Source of the DNA: Hyphomonadaceae bacterium UBA7672
Lineage (GTDB): Bacteria > Pseudomonadota > Alphaproteobacteria > Caulobacterales > Hyphomonadaceae
DNA: 64,000 nt
Direction: 5' to 3'
NCBI GenBank assembly: GCA_002483135.1
Contig: DLHI01000007.1
Span: 569,861-633,860, forward strand
This document shows positions 27,801 to 36,463 of this stretch, piece by piece. The stretch's first letter is position 1; each line of letters opens with the position of its first letter. The notes beneath the pieces were generated by a model that was given only the letters and a program-made list of their open reading frames with translations, did not search any database and was not told the origin of the DNA. A program made the translations under genes and the position numbers.

Positions 27801-29342
27801 CTACGGCTTGTAGACCAGCAGGACCCACAGCCCGGCGGCCGAAACCGCCGCAATGGCAAAGCCGGTCAGCGCCCAGCCCCAGCCTGTTGTGCGCTTCATA
27901 ACAAAGGGCGGGGCAGGCGGCTCGGCAGCGCGGGTCAGCGCCGCATCCAGCTTTTCCAGTGTCTCTGGCAGACGGCGCAGGCGGGCAATGGCCTCGCGCG
28001 CCGTGGTCGCCGCCAGCCTGCGCAGCCCCTCGGGCCCGAACTCGCGGCGGCTCCAGCGCTCCACGATTGGCTGGGCGGCCTGCCAGATATTGTGCGCCGG
28101 ATCGATCGTACGGGCGACACCCTCGACCTGGACCATGGTCTTCTGCAGCAGGATCAGCTCGGGCCTCAGATGCATGCCGAACTGGCGCGTGATGTCGAAC
28201 AGCTGCAGCAGCACACGCGCCATCGACACCTGTGTCGCGTCCTTGCCGAAGATCGGCTCGCCCACCGAGCGCAGCGCCTGCGCGAACTCGTCCATCGAAT
28301 GCTCGGCCGGCACATAGCCTGCTTCGAAGTGAATCTTGGCGACATACTTGTAGTCGCGCTCGAGGAAACCCTTGATGATCTGGGCAAGGAACATTCGCTC
28401 GTTCATGCCGATGCGGCCCATGATGCCGTAGTCGACAAGAACCAACCGCCCGTCCGGCGTCAGGATCATGTTTCCTTCATGCAGGTCGGCATGGAAGAAG
28501 CCATGGTCGAGCGCACACGCAAGAAAGCCGCGGGTCACGCGGTTCGCCAGGTCAATGCGCTGTTCTGAGTCCAGCGGACCCGGGTTGGTCAGCGAGCGCC
28601 CCTCGATCCATTCCGTGGTCAGGACGCGCTGGCTGGTCCGCTCCCAGTCCACCTGCGGGGCGTGAACATAGCCATCGATGGCCGCGATCTCGGCGAATTC
28701 GGATGCGGCGCCGGCTTCGAAACGCAGGTCCATCTCGCGCGTCAGCGAGCGCGCCATGGTGTCGATGAAGGCGGCGGGCTCCATCCGCTTCACTTCGGCA
28801 TTGCCGTTCTTCTGCGCGGCATAAGCAATGCGCTTCATCGCGCGCACTTCCAGCTCCATCTCACGCTCGATGTTGGGCCGCAGGATTTTCACCGCCCGCG
28901 GACCTTTCGGCGTCTCCATCCGGTGCACCTGCGCCACCGACGCCGCCGCAATTGGATCGCCGATGGCGGGAAACAACCGCGCGGCATCATCGCCAAACTG
29001 CTGCTTCAGCGTTTTCAGCGCCTGAGCCTTGGGGAAGGGCGGGATCGAATCCTTGAGGCGCGAGAGATCAGTCGCCGCCTCGACACCAATCACGTCAGGC
29101 CGCGTCGCCATGAACTGGCCAAGCTTGATCCACGCCGGCCCCAGCTTTTCCAGAGCACGCGCAAAGCGCTCGCCGGGCCGCCCCCTGCCGCCGCCGCCCG
29201 GCAGGATGCGCAGGACCGCGCCCGCCGCCTTTGCTGCGAAGGGCAGGCGCTTGCGATAGGCATCGGGGATGATGACGTCGTTGCGCACCATGACGGCCCC
29301 GGCGCGGGCAAGGCGCATGTAGTCGGCGAGGGCAGTGAACAT
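27801..29342 (-). CDS. ubiB: Ubiquinone biosynthesis kinase-like protein UbiB
   Basis: 513 residues, ABC1/ADCK family. AAASVAQVHR near residue 125 (the Ala-rich loop), the ExD-type HADLHEGNMIL and LVDYGIMGRIG of the protein-kinase-like fold, then two C-terminal membrane helices (ALTGFAIAAVSAAGLWVLLV). Atypical kinase/ATPase needed for ubiquinone assembly, inner-membrane bound. Follows ubiE by 3 bp. Confidence 0.95.
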   Translation of the reverse strand: MFTALADYMRLARAGAVMVRNDVIIPDAYRKRLPFAAKAAGAVLRILPGGGGRGRPGERFARALEKLGPAWIKLGQFMATRPDVIGVEAATDLSRLKDSIPPFPKAQALKTLKQQFGDDAARLFPAIGDPIAAASVAQVHRMETPKGPRAVKILRPNIEREMELEVRAMKRIAYAAQKNGNAEVKRMEPAAFIDTMARSLTREMDLRFEAGAASEFAEIAAIDGYVHAPQVDWERTSQRVLTTEWIEGRSLTNPGPLDSEQRIDLANRVTRGFLACALDHGFFHADLHEGNMILTPDGRLVLVDYGIMGRIGMNERMFLAQIIKGFLERDYKYVAKIHFEAGYVPAEHSMDEFAQALRSVGEPIFGKDATQVSMARVLLQLFDITRQFGMHLRPELILLQKTMVQVEGVARTIDPAHNIWQAAQPIVERWSRREFGPEGLRRLAATTAREAIARLRRLPETLEKLDAALTRAAEPPAPPFVMKRTTGWGWALTGFAIAAVSAAGLWVLLVYKP

Positions 29343-29345
29343 GGC

Positions 29346-30104
29346 CTACACCGCCCATCCGGTGTGAAGCGCGGCGATGCCGCCGGAATAGTTCTGGTAG
29401 CCAACCTGCCCGAACCCTGCGGCGCGGATGCGGTCGGCGAAATCATCCTGCATCGGGAAGCGGCGGATCGATTCGACCAGATACTGGTAGGAAGCCTTGT
29501 CGCCGGTCACCAGCTCGCCCATCGCCGGGATGACGCTGAAAGAGTACTTGTCATAGGCGTCCTGCAACACGCGATGCGTCATGTGCGAGAACTCAAGGCA
29601 GGCAAACCGCCCGCCCGGCTTCAGCACGCGGCGGAATTCACGCAGCGCCTGGTCAATCTCCACCACATTGCGAATCCCGAAGGAGATCGTCACCGCGTCG
29701 GCACAGCGATCCGGGAAGGGCAGCAGGGCGGCGTCGCACGCAACGCGCGGCATGTTCCGGTCGCTGTCCTTGATGCCGGCGACAAGCATCGCCTCGTTGA
29801 TGTCGGAGACGAACGTCATCGTCTCGGCGGTGACATTGCGGCGGCGGGCCACTTCGTTTGCGCGTTTCTGGAAAGCCCGCGCCACATCCCCCGTGCCCCC
29901 GGCCACATCGATCAGCGTCTCGCCCGGCTGCGGGTTCAGCCAGGCGATCATGTTCGCCTTCCAGATCCTGTGGACCCCGGCGGACATCAGGTCGTTCATC
30001 AGATCGTATTTCGAGGCGACGGACGCAAACACGCCTTTGACGCGGCGGGATTTTTCATCCCGGCTCACATCCTCGAACCCGAAGGAGACCTTGTCTTCGT
30101 CCAT
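29346..30104 (-). CDS. ubiE: Demethylmenaquinone/2-polyprenyl-6-methoxy-benzoquinol methyltransferase UbiE
   Basis: 252 residues from ATG 30104 (MDEDKVSFGFEDVSRDEKSR). SAM motif I LIDVAGGTGDVARAF, ISFGIRNVVEIDQALREFRRVLKPGG and the family end YSGGIAALHTGW. Carries out the C-methylation step of ubiquinone synthesis. A frame upstream of the start is open but overlaps the divergent mutM. Operon with ubiB. Confidence 0.96.
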   Translation of the reverse strand: MDEDKVSFGFEDVSRDEKSRRVKGVFASVASKYDLMNDLMSAGVHRIWKANMIAWLNPQPGETLIDVAGGTGDVARAFQKRANEVARRRNVTAETMTFVSDINEAMLVAGIKDSDRNMPRVACDAALLPFPDRCADAVTISFGIRNVVEIDQALREFRRVLKPGGRFACLEFSHMTHRVLQDAYDKYSFSVIPAMGELVTGDKASYQYLVESIRRFPMQDDFADRIRAAGFGQVGYQNYSGGIAALHTGWAV

Positions 30105-30153
30105 GATCCGGGGAGCATAGGCGAAGGGCCTTCCCACGGCTATATGCGCAGCG

Positions 30154-30999
30154 ATGCCCGAGCTACCCGAAGTCGAGACCGTTCGTCGCGGACTGGCCCC
30201 CGCCATGGAAGGTAAACGCATCCTGCGTGTGGAAACCCGCAGGAAGGACCTCCGCTTCCCGTTTCCGGAGAACTTTAACCAACGGATCGAGGGGGCGAAG
30301 CTGACCCTCATGGGCCGGCGGGCGAAATACCTGGTCGCGGAACTTTCCAATGGCGAAGCCCTGATCATGCATCTCGGCATGACCGGCAGGTTCACGGTCC
30401 ATGGCAAAACGTCCGGCAGATTCCATCACGACGCCGGTGGCGACGAAAAGCACGACCATGTCGTCTTCGAGATGCAGGGCGGGGCGCGCGTGGTGTTCAA
30501 TGACGCCCGCCGCTTCGGTTTCATGGACCTGTGGCCCGCCGACAGTCTCGAAACCTACGCGCCGTTCGCGGGCATGGGCCCCGAACCGATCTCCAACGAA
30601 TTTTCCGGCGCTTATCTGCACGCAGCCTTCAAGGGCAAGAAGACGCCCGTGAAGTCCGCGCTGCTGGATCAGAATGTCGTGGCTGGCCTTGGCAACATCT
30701 ATGTCTGCGAAGCGCTGTTCCGGTCAGGCATCAGCCCCAAGAAGCTCGCCGGCGCCATTCGCCGCGACAAGCTCGAGTTCCTGGCGGTTGAAGTGCGCAA
30801 AGTCATCGAGGAAGCGATCCTCGCCGGCGGCTCGACCATCTCCGACTACAAATCCACGGGCGGCGAACTTGGATACTTCCAACACGCCTTCCGCATTTAT
30901 GATCGCGAGGGCGAGCCTTGCCTTGCCTGCGAGCGGCCCGTGAAGCGGATCGTGCAGTCGGGGCGTTCGACATTCTATTGCGCCGCCTGCCAGAAGTGA
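30154..30999 (+). CDS. mutM: Formamidopyrimidine-DNA glycosylase MutM (Fpg)
   Basis: 281 residues. N-terminal catalytic MPELPEVETVRRGLAP with Pro2 and Glu3, Lys in KNPV-like region (GKKTPVKSALLDQNVVAGLGNIYVCEALF), and the C-terminal zinc finger CLACERPVKRIVQSGRSTFYCAACQ. Removes 8-oxoguanine and ring-opened purines. Divergent from ubiE with 49 bp between starts. A TATATG sequence 7 bp before ATG and no clear Shine-Dalgarno hint at a very short leader. Cotranscribed with trmB, 13 bp downstream. Confidence 0.97.
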   Translation: MPELPEVETVRRGLAPAMEGKRILRVETRRKDLRFPFPENFNQRIEGAKLTLMGRRAKYLVAELSNGEALIMHLGMTGRFTVHGKTSGRFHHDAGGDEKHDHVVFEMQGGARVVFNDARRFGFMDLWPADSLETYAPFAGMGPEPISNEFSGAYLHAAFKGKKTPVKSALLDQNVVAGLGNIYVCEALFRSGISPKKLAGAIRRDKLEFLAVEVRKVIEEAILAGGSTISDYKSTGGELGYFQHAFRIYDREGEPCLACERPVKRIVQSGRSTFYCAACQK

Positions 31000-31012
31000 C
31001 CACAAGGCCGGA

Positions 31013-31723
31013 ATGAACGACGCCCCATCATCCCAACCCCAGAATGGCCAGCCGCGCCACCGCCTCTATGGCCGCGCCGCCGGCAAGCCACTGTCAAAGC
31101 GTCAGCAGGCGTTGATCGACGATTTCCTGCCGACACTGGCGATCCCGGAAACGGCGCCTGGAGCCCTCGCGCCCATCTCACTGTTCAAGCCGTCAACACG
31201 CGAAGCCTGGCTCGAGATCGGCTTTGGTGGCGGCGAGCATCTGGCAGGGCAGGCTGCGCGCAATCCCGATGTCGGCATCATCGGCGTCGAGCCCTTCATC
31301 GATGGTGTGGCGAAACTGTTGACCGCGCTGGAGGAGGGCGGAACGACAAACGTGCTGGTCCGCCGCGGAGACGCCCGCGATCTCGTCGCGCAATTCGCGG
31401 ACGCCTCGCTGGATCGCGTCTTCATCCTCTTCCCTGATCCGTGGCCGAAAACGCGCCATCGCAAGCGCCGTCTCGTGCAGCCCGATTTCGTGGCGGAACT
31501 CGCGCGCGTGATGAAACCGGGAGCCAAGCTACGCTTCGCTACCGACTGGGCCGACTACGCCAACCGCGCGCTTGAGGCTGTCATGCGCGATGGGCGCTTT
31601 GCGTGGCAGGCAGAGCGCGCAGACGACTGGCGCAAGCCGCCCGCCGATCACGTGACGACGCGCTATCAGGAAAAGCGGCTAGGCGACTGCGCGCCCGTGT
31701 TTCTGGATTTCATTCACCGCTAG
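31013..31723 (+). CDS. trmB: tRNA (guanine-N7-)-methyltransferase TrmB
   Basis: 236 residues. SAM site EIGFGGGEHLAGQA, IGVEPFIDGVAKLL and the family signature FPDPWPKTRHRKRRLVQ. Makes m7G46 in tRNA. Spaced 13 bp after mutM. The N-terminal 30 residues (DAPSSQPQNGQPRHRLYGRAAG) are basic and probably contact tRNA. Confidence 0.96.
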   Translation: MNDAPSSQPQNGQPRHRLYGRAAGKPLSKRQQALIDDFLPTLAIPETAPGALAPISLFKPSTREAWLEIGFGGGEHLAGQAARNPDVGIIGVEPFIDGVAKLLTALEEGGTTNVLVRRGDARDLVAQFADASLDRVFILFPDPWPKTRHRKRRLVQPDFVAELARVMKPGAKLRFATDWADYANRALEAVMRDGRFAWQAERADDWRKPPADHVTTRYQEKRLGDCAPVFLDFIHR

Positions 31724-31916
31724 TTTGACTGCACCTTCGGCCATCTAGGTTTTGGTAGCGCCACTTGCTCGATTTCCGTGGTTTGTCTGCCATTTGGCTT
31801 CTTTGGACTCATCGAGATTCAGGTTAACGTGGTGGAGTTTGTGCAAGTTAGTGAAAGTCTCCGTTAACCTTTGCCAGGTAATCGTACGCACATCGTACTC
31901 AGAACGAGGTGCGCAG

Positions 31917-32180
31917 ATGGCTATGGAGCCCCGAGATCCTACCCGCAAAAGACTGTCGTCCTTGGAGCTCGTGGCTCTTTGGAGCCAGCTTATTGGAACA
32001 CTAATCGCATTTGTGGCGCTGGTCGTGGCGCTGGATAAGCCAACCGGCGCGCCGTCTCATGCAGAGGTGCCCAAGGAAGCAGGACATGGTCGAACCGAAA
32101 CGGATCAACATCAAACTGGATTCTCGTTCACAAACCCTTTTGGAATATTTGGGTCGAGCGACGGGCAAGAACATAACTGA
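31917..32180 (+). CDS. Small predicted membrane protein, function unknown
   Basis: 87 residues from ATG 31917 with GAGGTG upstream. One hydrophobic helix (LELVALWSQLIGTLIAFVALVVAL) after a basic N-terminus, followed by a polar tail. The open frame extends to 31752, but that part reads as noncoding. Codon use is more AT-rich than in the flanking trmB and methyltransferase genes. Its last 95 bp overlap the next gene in another frame. No family recognised. Confidence 0.5.
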   Translation: MAMEPRDPTRKRLSSLELVALWSQLIGTLIAFVALVVALDKPTGAPSHAEVPKEAGHGRTETDQHQTGFSFTNPFGIFGSSDGQEHN

Positions 32181-32400
32181 TGTGGTCAAGGAGGCGCTGG
32201 ACTACTATGCGCAACTCGCACAAGTCGCAGCTCGCGAAAATATGGTTGTCGAATTCAGTGGGACGCAAGCGCATCCGCTTCCCATAAATATCAAGATCGT
32301 TGATGAAGAGATCAAGCTGCAGTTTAGGAGCGCTCGAGCTCCCGTAACGCTGGAGATTTCTCAGCGGCAGGCCGCGATGCTGAAGGGCGCACCAAACTAG
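32086..32400 (+). CDS. Ribbon-helix-helix-like protein
   Basis: 104 residues from ATG 32086 with AAGGA about 8 bases before it. The start KRINIKLDSRSQTLLEYLGR and NITDVVKEALDYYAQL read as a MetJ/Arc-type ribbon-helix-helix DNA-binding unit; the C-terminal 55 residues are beta-rich (HPLPINIKIVDEEIKLQFRS) and unknown. Overlaps the small membrane protein gene by 95 bp, and its TAG overlaps the convergent methyltransferase stop by 4 bp. No toxin partner is adjacent. Confidence 0.65.
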   Translation: MVEPKRINIKLDSRSQTLLEYLGRATGKNITDVVKEALDYYAQLAQVAARENMVVEFSGTQAHPLPINIKIVDEEIKLQFRSARAPVTLEISQRQAAMLKGAPN

Positions 32401-33242
32401 CGCGCCGGCTTCCCATCCAGCCGCTTCTCGAAAATCAGAATGTAACGATCGGTCCGTCCGCGCACGTTCGGCCAGAATACGTTCATCTTGCGGTCGTCAT
32501 AGCGGCTCTCGATCTCCTCGAACGCCACCTGCCGGAATCCGGCTGCGAGGAAATGCCCGGTCACATCGCCATTGCTGATGCGGTGCAGGTTGGCCTGCTG
32601 CATCAGGGGCATGGTCGGAATCGCCTCGTGGTCTTCAATAACCACGCGGCCGCCCGGCGACAGCATGTCGAAGAAGCGCTTGTTCAGCGCTTCATAGTCG
32701 CCGCCCTCGAAGATGATGTCGTGATAGACCTGACCGAGAAGGATGATGTCGTAGCTCCCGTCCGGCGCATCGAGATCGTTCCAGCCCGCCGTCACCCAGC
32801 CGATATTTTCCCGCTTGATCCAGTTGCGTTGCATCTCCGGGTCCATGCCGGGAAACTGCGCGATCCAGCCAGGCGTATTGTGAATGTCGACATGGCCGCC
32901 CTCGCCAACCAGCGAGGAGAAAATGAACGCCAGATATCCCCCGCCTGACGCCACATCGAGCACGCGGCTGTTCGTCAGCGGCACAAGCGTCGGCCATGCC
33001 GTTTCGATGATCCTGCGTACCTGCCGGTTGTCGTCGCGCAGGCGGTGCTCCATTGAACGATCAGCCGCCTTCAGCGCCTTGTCGATCCGCTGCGGAAGTT
33101 CCAGCCGCTCCACAGCGCAGATCTGGCAAGGCCCGGTCATGGCGATGGGATCGTTAGCGACGACGATACTTCCCGGCGGCTGCGCGAGCGCATGTGCGCC
33201 TGTGACGATGAGCGCCAGCGCGAGCAACGCGCTGCGCATCAT
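32397..33242 (-). CDS. Exported class I SAM-dependent methyltransferase-like protein
   Basis: 281 residues. A clear signal peptide (MMRSALLALALIVTGAHALAQ) precedes a methyltransferase fold: SAM motif I VLDVASGGGYLAFIFSSLVG, ENIGWVTAGWNDLDAPDGSYDIIL, and LSPGGRVVIEDHEA. A periplasmic location is odd because SAM is cytoplasmic; similar exported proteins are found in related bacteria with no known role. Two cysteines (CQIC) sit just after the signal. Starts inside the YciI stop (ATGA). Confidence 0.82.
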   Translation of the reverse strand: MMRSALLALALIVTGAHALAQPPGSIVVANDPIAMTGPCQICAVERLELPQRIDKALKAADRSMEHRLRDDNRQVRRIIETAWPTLVPLTNSRVLDVASGGGYLAFIFSSLVGEGGHVDIHNTPGWIAQFPGMDPEMQRNWIKRENIGWVTAGWNDLDAPDGSYDIILLGQVYHDIIFEGGDYEALNKRFFDMLSPGGRVVIEDHEAIPTMPLMQQANLHRISNGDVTGHFLAAGFRQVAFEEIESRYDDRKMNVFWPNVRGRTDRYILIFEKRLDGKPAR

Positions 33243-33523
33243 TGCTTGATCAGCCAGTTGAACGGCCGCACGCTCGTCTCCGCCCAGAGACCGGCGAGGG
33301 CGTAGGGGTCCTGCGCGAACAGCGCCTTGGCCTCCGCCAGCGTGTCGACTTCTATCACCAGCATCGAGCCCACCGGCGTCGCGCCATCTTCCGCCAGCAT
33401 CGGCCCGCCAATCTTCACGCGCGGCTTTAGTGATTCCAGCCAGGCCAGATGCGCTGGACGCGTCGCCTTGCGAATCTCGAGCGCGCCGGCCCGATCAATC
33501 CCGTGAAAGACGAAAAGCGACAT
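33239..33523 (-). CDS. YciI-like protein
   Basis: 94 residues from ATG 33523, the usual YciI length (MSLFVFHGIDRAGALEIRKATRPAHLAWLE...). Has the family core with a conserved His in RPAHLAWL and the DPYALAGLW segment. YciI proteins have a ferredoxin-like fold and some act as dehydrochlorinases; here the role is unknown. Overlaps the exported methyltransferase by 4 bp, so they share an mRNA. Confidence 0.88.
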   Translation of the reverse strand: MSLFVFHGIDRAGALEIRKATRPAHLAWLESLKPRVKIGGPMLAEDGATPVGSMLVIEVDTLAEAKALFAQDPYALAGLWAETSVRPFNWLIKQ

Positions 33524-33741
33524 GATCGGGTCTGCCCTTGCGCGAACCTTTGCCCACCCGTCTTCGCCGGTGCGGACGGGCCTGTCCAGACACGACCGCA
33601 GGATCGTTCGTTGTGAGCCGTTCAGCTTCGGATCGCTATATCCTGCTCCGTGCACGGTATCGCCTCGGGGAAGAATGCGTTTGCCGGAGTCTTGGGTGCG
33701 ACCCGATTGTCGGGTTCGTCCTGCAAATGGGGGAAGTCAAA

Positions 33742-34344
33742 ATGAAGCGCATGTTTGTTGTCGCGATGTTCGGCGTCATGGCGATGGCTGGCGCATGCAG
33801 CCCGCAGAACCCACAGCTCGCCGCCCTTGAAGCTGAGATGCAGGGGCAACTCGCCACCATGGCGTTGGCGGGCGCAACGCCGCAGCAGGTCGAGGAATAC
33901 CGGGCGCAGATGCTGCAACGAGCCCAGACGCTGATGCAGCAGCAGCCGATGCAGATGGCGGGCGGCGGCTTCGGTGGGTCGCCGGGCGGCTATCCCGAGC
34001 CGACTGAAGCGGAAATGCGGTCGGTGTTCGAAGCCCAGTTCGGCGGCGTCGAACAGCGCGTCGACGACATGAAGAGCCAGTGCGACAATGTCCGCTCCAC
34101 CAATGATCCCATGGTCGGAATCGCCTGCCTGATGGGCATGGCTGCCGACCAGCCGAGCGCGCAGGTGGGCATGAGCTCATTCCGCAAGGTCGGCTGCGAG
34201 AAATCGAGCCGTCCCGGCTGGAATTGCGACTACATCATCGGCGTTCACGCGGCCGCGTTGTCCGCCTTTGGCGGCGGCGGCCAGGAGGCGCAGACTCGGC
34301 GCTTCGTGAAGTCCGATGGCCGATGGATCGCAATGGACTACTAG
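33742..34344 (+). CDS. Hypothetical Gln/Met-rich lipoprotein
   Basis: 200 residues from ATG 33742, preceded by GGGGGAAG. Signal with lipobox MAGAC (Cys19). Residues 25-75 are Gln, Met and Ala rich (MLQRAQTLMQQQPMQMAGGG), then a Gly-rich linker, then a C-terminal domain with three cysteines (SQCDNV, GIACLMG, GWNCDY). Reading the frame further upstream would bury the signal peptide, so the internal start is preferred. No family recognised. Confidence 0.78.
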   Translation: MKRMFVVAMFGVMAMAGACSPQNPQLAALEAEMQGQLATMALAGATPQQVEEYRAQMLQRAQTLMQQQPMQMAGGGFGGSPGGYPEPTEAEMRSVFEAQFGGVEQRVDDMKSQCDNVRSTNDPMVGIACLMGMAADQPSAQVGMSSFRKVGCEKSSRPGWNCDYIIGVHAAALSAFGGGGQEAQTRRFVKSDGRWIAMDY

Positions 34345-34354
34345 CGGTTAGCCG

Positions 34355-35386
34355 CTAGGTCGCGCCTTCGCCCTTCATTGGCCGGTTGAGCAACAGGTCG
34401 ACCGCTTCACGCGCGCTTAGCCTGCCGTCGATCATGCCATGCACGACATTGCAGATCGGCAGATCGACGCCCAGCCGTTTGCCTAGCTCGACGATGGCTG
34501 GCGCAGTCTCGACGCCTTCCGTGACGGATGTGCGCGCAGCGAGAATTTCGCCGGCGGATTTTCCGCGGCCAAGCTCCATTCCGAAACTCATATTGCGCGA
34601 TTGCGACGAGGAGCAGGTGAGCACGAGATCACCTAGTCCGCACAACCCGGAAAGCGTTTCCGCGCGCCCGCCCAGCGCCACGCCAAGCCGCGTCATCTCG
34701 GCAAAGCCGCGCGCGATCAGCGCCGCGTGCGCCGAGCGACCAAGCTGCAGCCCCTCGCAGACGCCACAAGCGATCGCGAGCACGTTCTTGATCGCGCCGC
34801 CAGCCTCGGCGCCGATGAGGTCGTCGCTCCAGTAGGGCCGGAAGTGCGGCCGCCCGATGGAGCGCATCCACATGTCGCCAACCGCACGGTCGGGGCAGGC
34901 GAGGGTGACGGCGGTGGGAAGGCCCTTGGCGACATCGCTCGCAAATGATGGACCGGAAAGAACAGCGGGCGATGCGCCGGGCGCTTCTTCCGCCAGCACA
35001 TCGGTCATCGGCTTCAACGTGCCGCGCTCGATGCCCTTCGAGCACAGCGCGACCGGCGTGCCGGATTTCAGATGCGGCGCCAGCGATCTCAGGGTTGCGC
35101 GAAGGTGCTGGGCGGGTGCAACCAGCAGGATCGCATCGCAGTCGGCCAGCGCAGCAAGGTCGGTCGACGACGGGATCGCAGGAATCGAAACGCCGGGCAG
35201 GAAGGCCGGGTTGCCCTCGCCACGGGACAGATGCTCGGCCACGTCAGGTTCGCGCGCCCACATGCGCACGTCGCGCCCGGCCGCGAGCGCACAGACGGCA
35301 AGCGCAGTTCCCCAGGCGCCCGCTCCGGCAACCCCCACACGCTGGAACAATCCAGAGGCAGCGACGTTATGGGCTGAAGATTTCAT
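34355..35386 (-). CDS. gpsA: Glycerol-3-phosphate dehydrogenase (NAD(P)+) GpsA
   Basis: 343 residues. Rossmann motif VGVAGAGAWGTALA, central GGAIKNVLAIACGVCEGL with the catalytic Lys, and LCGLGDLVLTCSSSQSRN. Supplies sn-glycerol-3-phosphate for phospholipids. It starts with 34 bp between it and the divergent TetR gene; a TGAACGTTCA palindrome touches the start codon, so the TetR protein may control it. Confidence 0.96.
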   Translation of the reverse strand: MKSSAHNVAASGLFQRVGVAGAGAWGTALAVCALAAGRDVRMWAREPDVAEHLSRGEGNPAFLPGVSIPAIPSSTDLAALADCDAILLVAPAQHLRATLRSLAPHLKSGTPVALCSKGIERGTLKPMTDVLAEEAPGASPAVLSGPSFASDVAKGLPTAVTLACPDRAVGDMWMRSIGRPHFRPYWSDDLIGAEAGGAIKNVLAIACGVCEGLQLGRSAHAALIARGFAEMTRLGVALGGRAETLSGLCGLGDLVLTCSSSQSRNMSFGMELGRGKSAGEILAARTSVTEGVETAPAIVELGKRLGVDLPICNVVHGMIDGRLSAREAVDLLLNRPMKGEGAT

Positions 35387-35414
35387 TGAACGTTCAGCGT
35401 TCCGTTGTTACAAT
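35386..35414 (+). promoter_or_regulatory. Strong promoter for the TetR gene, leaderless, with embedded palindrome
   Basis: TTGAAC (35386-35391), 17-bp spacer, TACAAT (35409-35414). The ATG at 35421 lies where transcription should begin and no Shine-Dalgarno sequence is present. TGAACGTTCA (35387-35396) is a perfect 10-bp palindrome over the -35. Confidence 0.7.
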
Positions 35415-35420
35415 AACCGA

Positions 35421-36041
35421 ATGACTGCAGCCCAGCCGACCGACATGCAGGCCGAGAAGGCCGATCCGCGCCTCGCTATCCTGCAGGCTGCCGCAGACCG
35501 TATCCTTCACTATGGATACAACAAGACCACCATGTCCGAGATTGCCTCGGACTGCGGCATGTCGGCTGGCAATATCTATCGGTTTTACCCCTCGAAAATC
35601 GACATCGCCGAGGCTATGACCCGCAATTTCAATAGCGAAACCCACGCCGGGTACACATCGATCCTGCGCGATGCTGGCCGCTCACCATCCAGAAAATTAA
35701 GGGATTTTTTCGCTTTCCGCCTCGAGCGCACGTTCCGCACCTTCGAGAAGCATCCCAAGCTGATGGAACTGGCGGAAATCATGGCGCGCGAGCGCCCCGA
35801 ATTCCTGGCCGAGGAACACGCCCAGGAGCGGATCCAGATCGAAAAAATTCTTGAGGAAGGCCAGATCTCCGGCGATTTCGCCCCCCCGGCCGATCTCACC
35901 ATCACGGCGGACCTGGTCCAGTGCGCCATGATGAAATTCCGCATCCCCCAGCTTTGGACAACCGAACAGCTCGACGCCCTGCAGGCAGAGATGGATGGGC
36001 TGCTTGGCCTTATTTTCACGGGACTTTCTGCCCGAAAATAG
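35421..36041 (+). CDS. TetR family transcriptional regulator
   Basis: 206 residues from ATG 35421. N-terminal HTH ILQAAADRILHYGYNKTTMSEIASDCGMSAGNIYRFYPSKIDIAEA is typical TetR/AcrR. The C-terminal ligand domain is of the type with ERPEFLAEEHAQERIQIEKILEEG. A palindrome in its own promoter suggests autorepression; a similar TTGAACGTTTA at 36183 precedes the promoter of the small membrane peptide. Probable targets are gpsA, itself and possibly that peptide. Confidence 0.9.
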   Translation: MTAAQPTDMQAEKADPRLAILQAAADRILHYGYNKTTMSEIASDCGMSAGNIYRFYPSKIDIAEAMTRNFNSETHAGYTSILRDAGRSPSRKLRDFFAFRLERTFRTFEKHPKLMELAEIMARERPEFLAEEHAQERIQIEKILEEGQISGDFAPPADLTITADLVQCAMMKFRIPQLWTTEQLDALQAEMDGLLGLIFTGLSARK

Positions 36042-36204
36042 CGCCCTGAAGTTCACCAGAGGCAGCTCGCCGCACCCGATCCGTTCAATTCGACTGATCC
36101 CGTCAGGGCGCTGGAAACGCGTTCCAGTTAGCAGGTGCAGCACGAAATCGCGGGTATGTGATCGCGAGCGCAGCAGAAATATTGAACGTTTAGACTTTCA
36201 TTCA

Positions 36205-36233
36205 TTGCATTCCACACAAGCCTCGGCTATATA
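36205..36233 (+). promoter_or_regulatory. Promoter of the 43-residue peptide gene
   Basis: TTGCAT (36205-36210), 17-bp spacer, TATATA (36228-36233). TTGAACGTTTA, one base off the palindrome in the TetR promoter, lies at 36183-36193. A CTGGAA-ACGCG-TTCCAG inverted repeat is at 36111-36127. The rest of 36042-36319 holds no gene that I can see. Confidence 0.6.
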
Positions 36234-36319
36234 GTGTGCATGGACGGGAACAAAGAAGCCCGCCGCCAAACCTCCCCCAGGGGCCGAAAGAGACCCCAGA
36301 CAAAAAAGGAACTGCACAG

Positions 36320-36451
36320 ATGACCTTCCTCCCCAAGACTTCGACCGCCAGCCCGGACGCGCTGGCCCGTTTGCTCGCCCTGCCGCTCGCCATCGTGGGC
36401 GCCACCGCGATCCTCTACCTCGTGGAAGTCGCCAGCCGTCTGGCTGCCTGA
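36320..36451 (+). CDS. 43-residue single-span membrane peptide
   Basis: ATG 36320 has AAGGA at good spacing. The peptide has a short polar head (MTFLPKTSTASPDALAR) and one helix LLALPLAIVGATAILYLVEV. Own promoter about 90 bp upstream and a chain of hairpins downstream mark it as an independent unit. No family recognised; small one-helix peptides often regulate membrane complexes, but that is only inference. Confidence 0.6.
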   Translation: MTFLPKTSTASPDALARLLALPLAIVGATAILYLVEVASRLAA

Positions 36452-36463
36452 TTTTCCTCCCCT

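Noticed and set aside
27213..28568. Plus-strand frame of 451 codons through the H1-like gene and across ubiB
   Set aside because: Runs through the H1-like gene in another frame, past its terminator and then antisense to ubiB.
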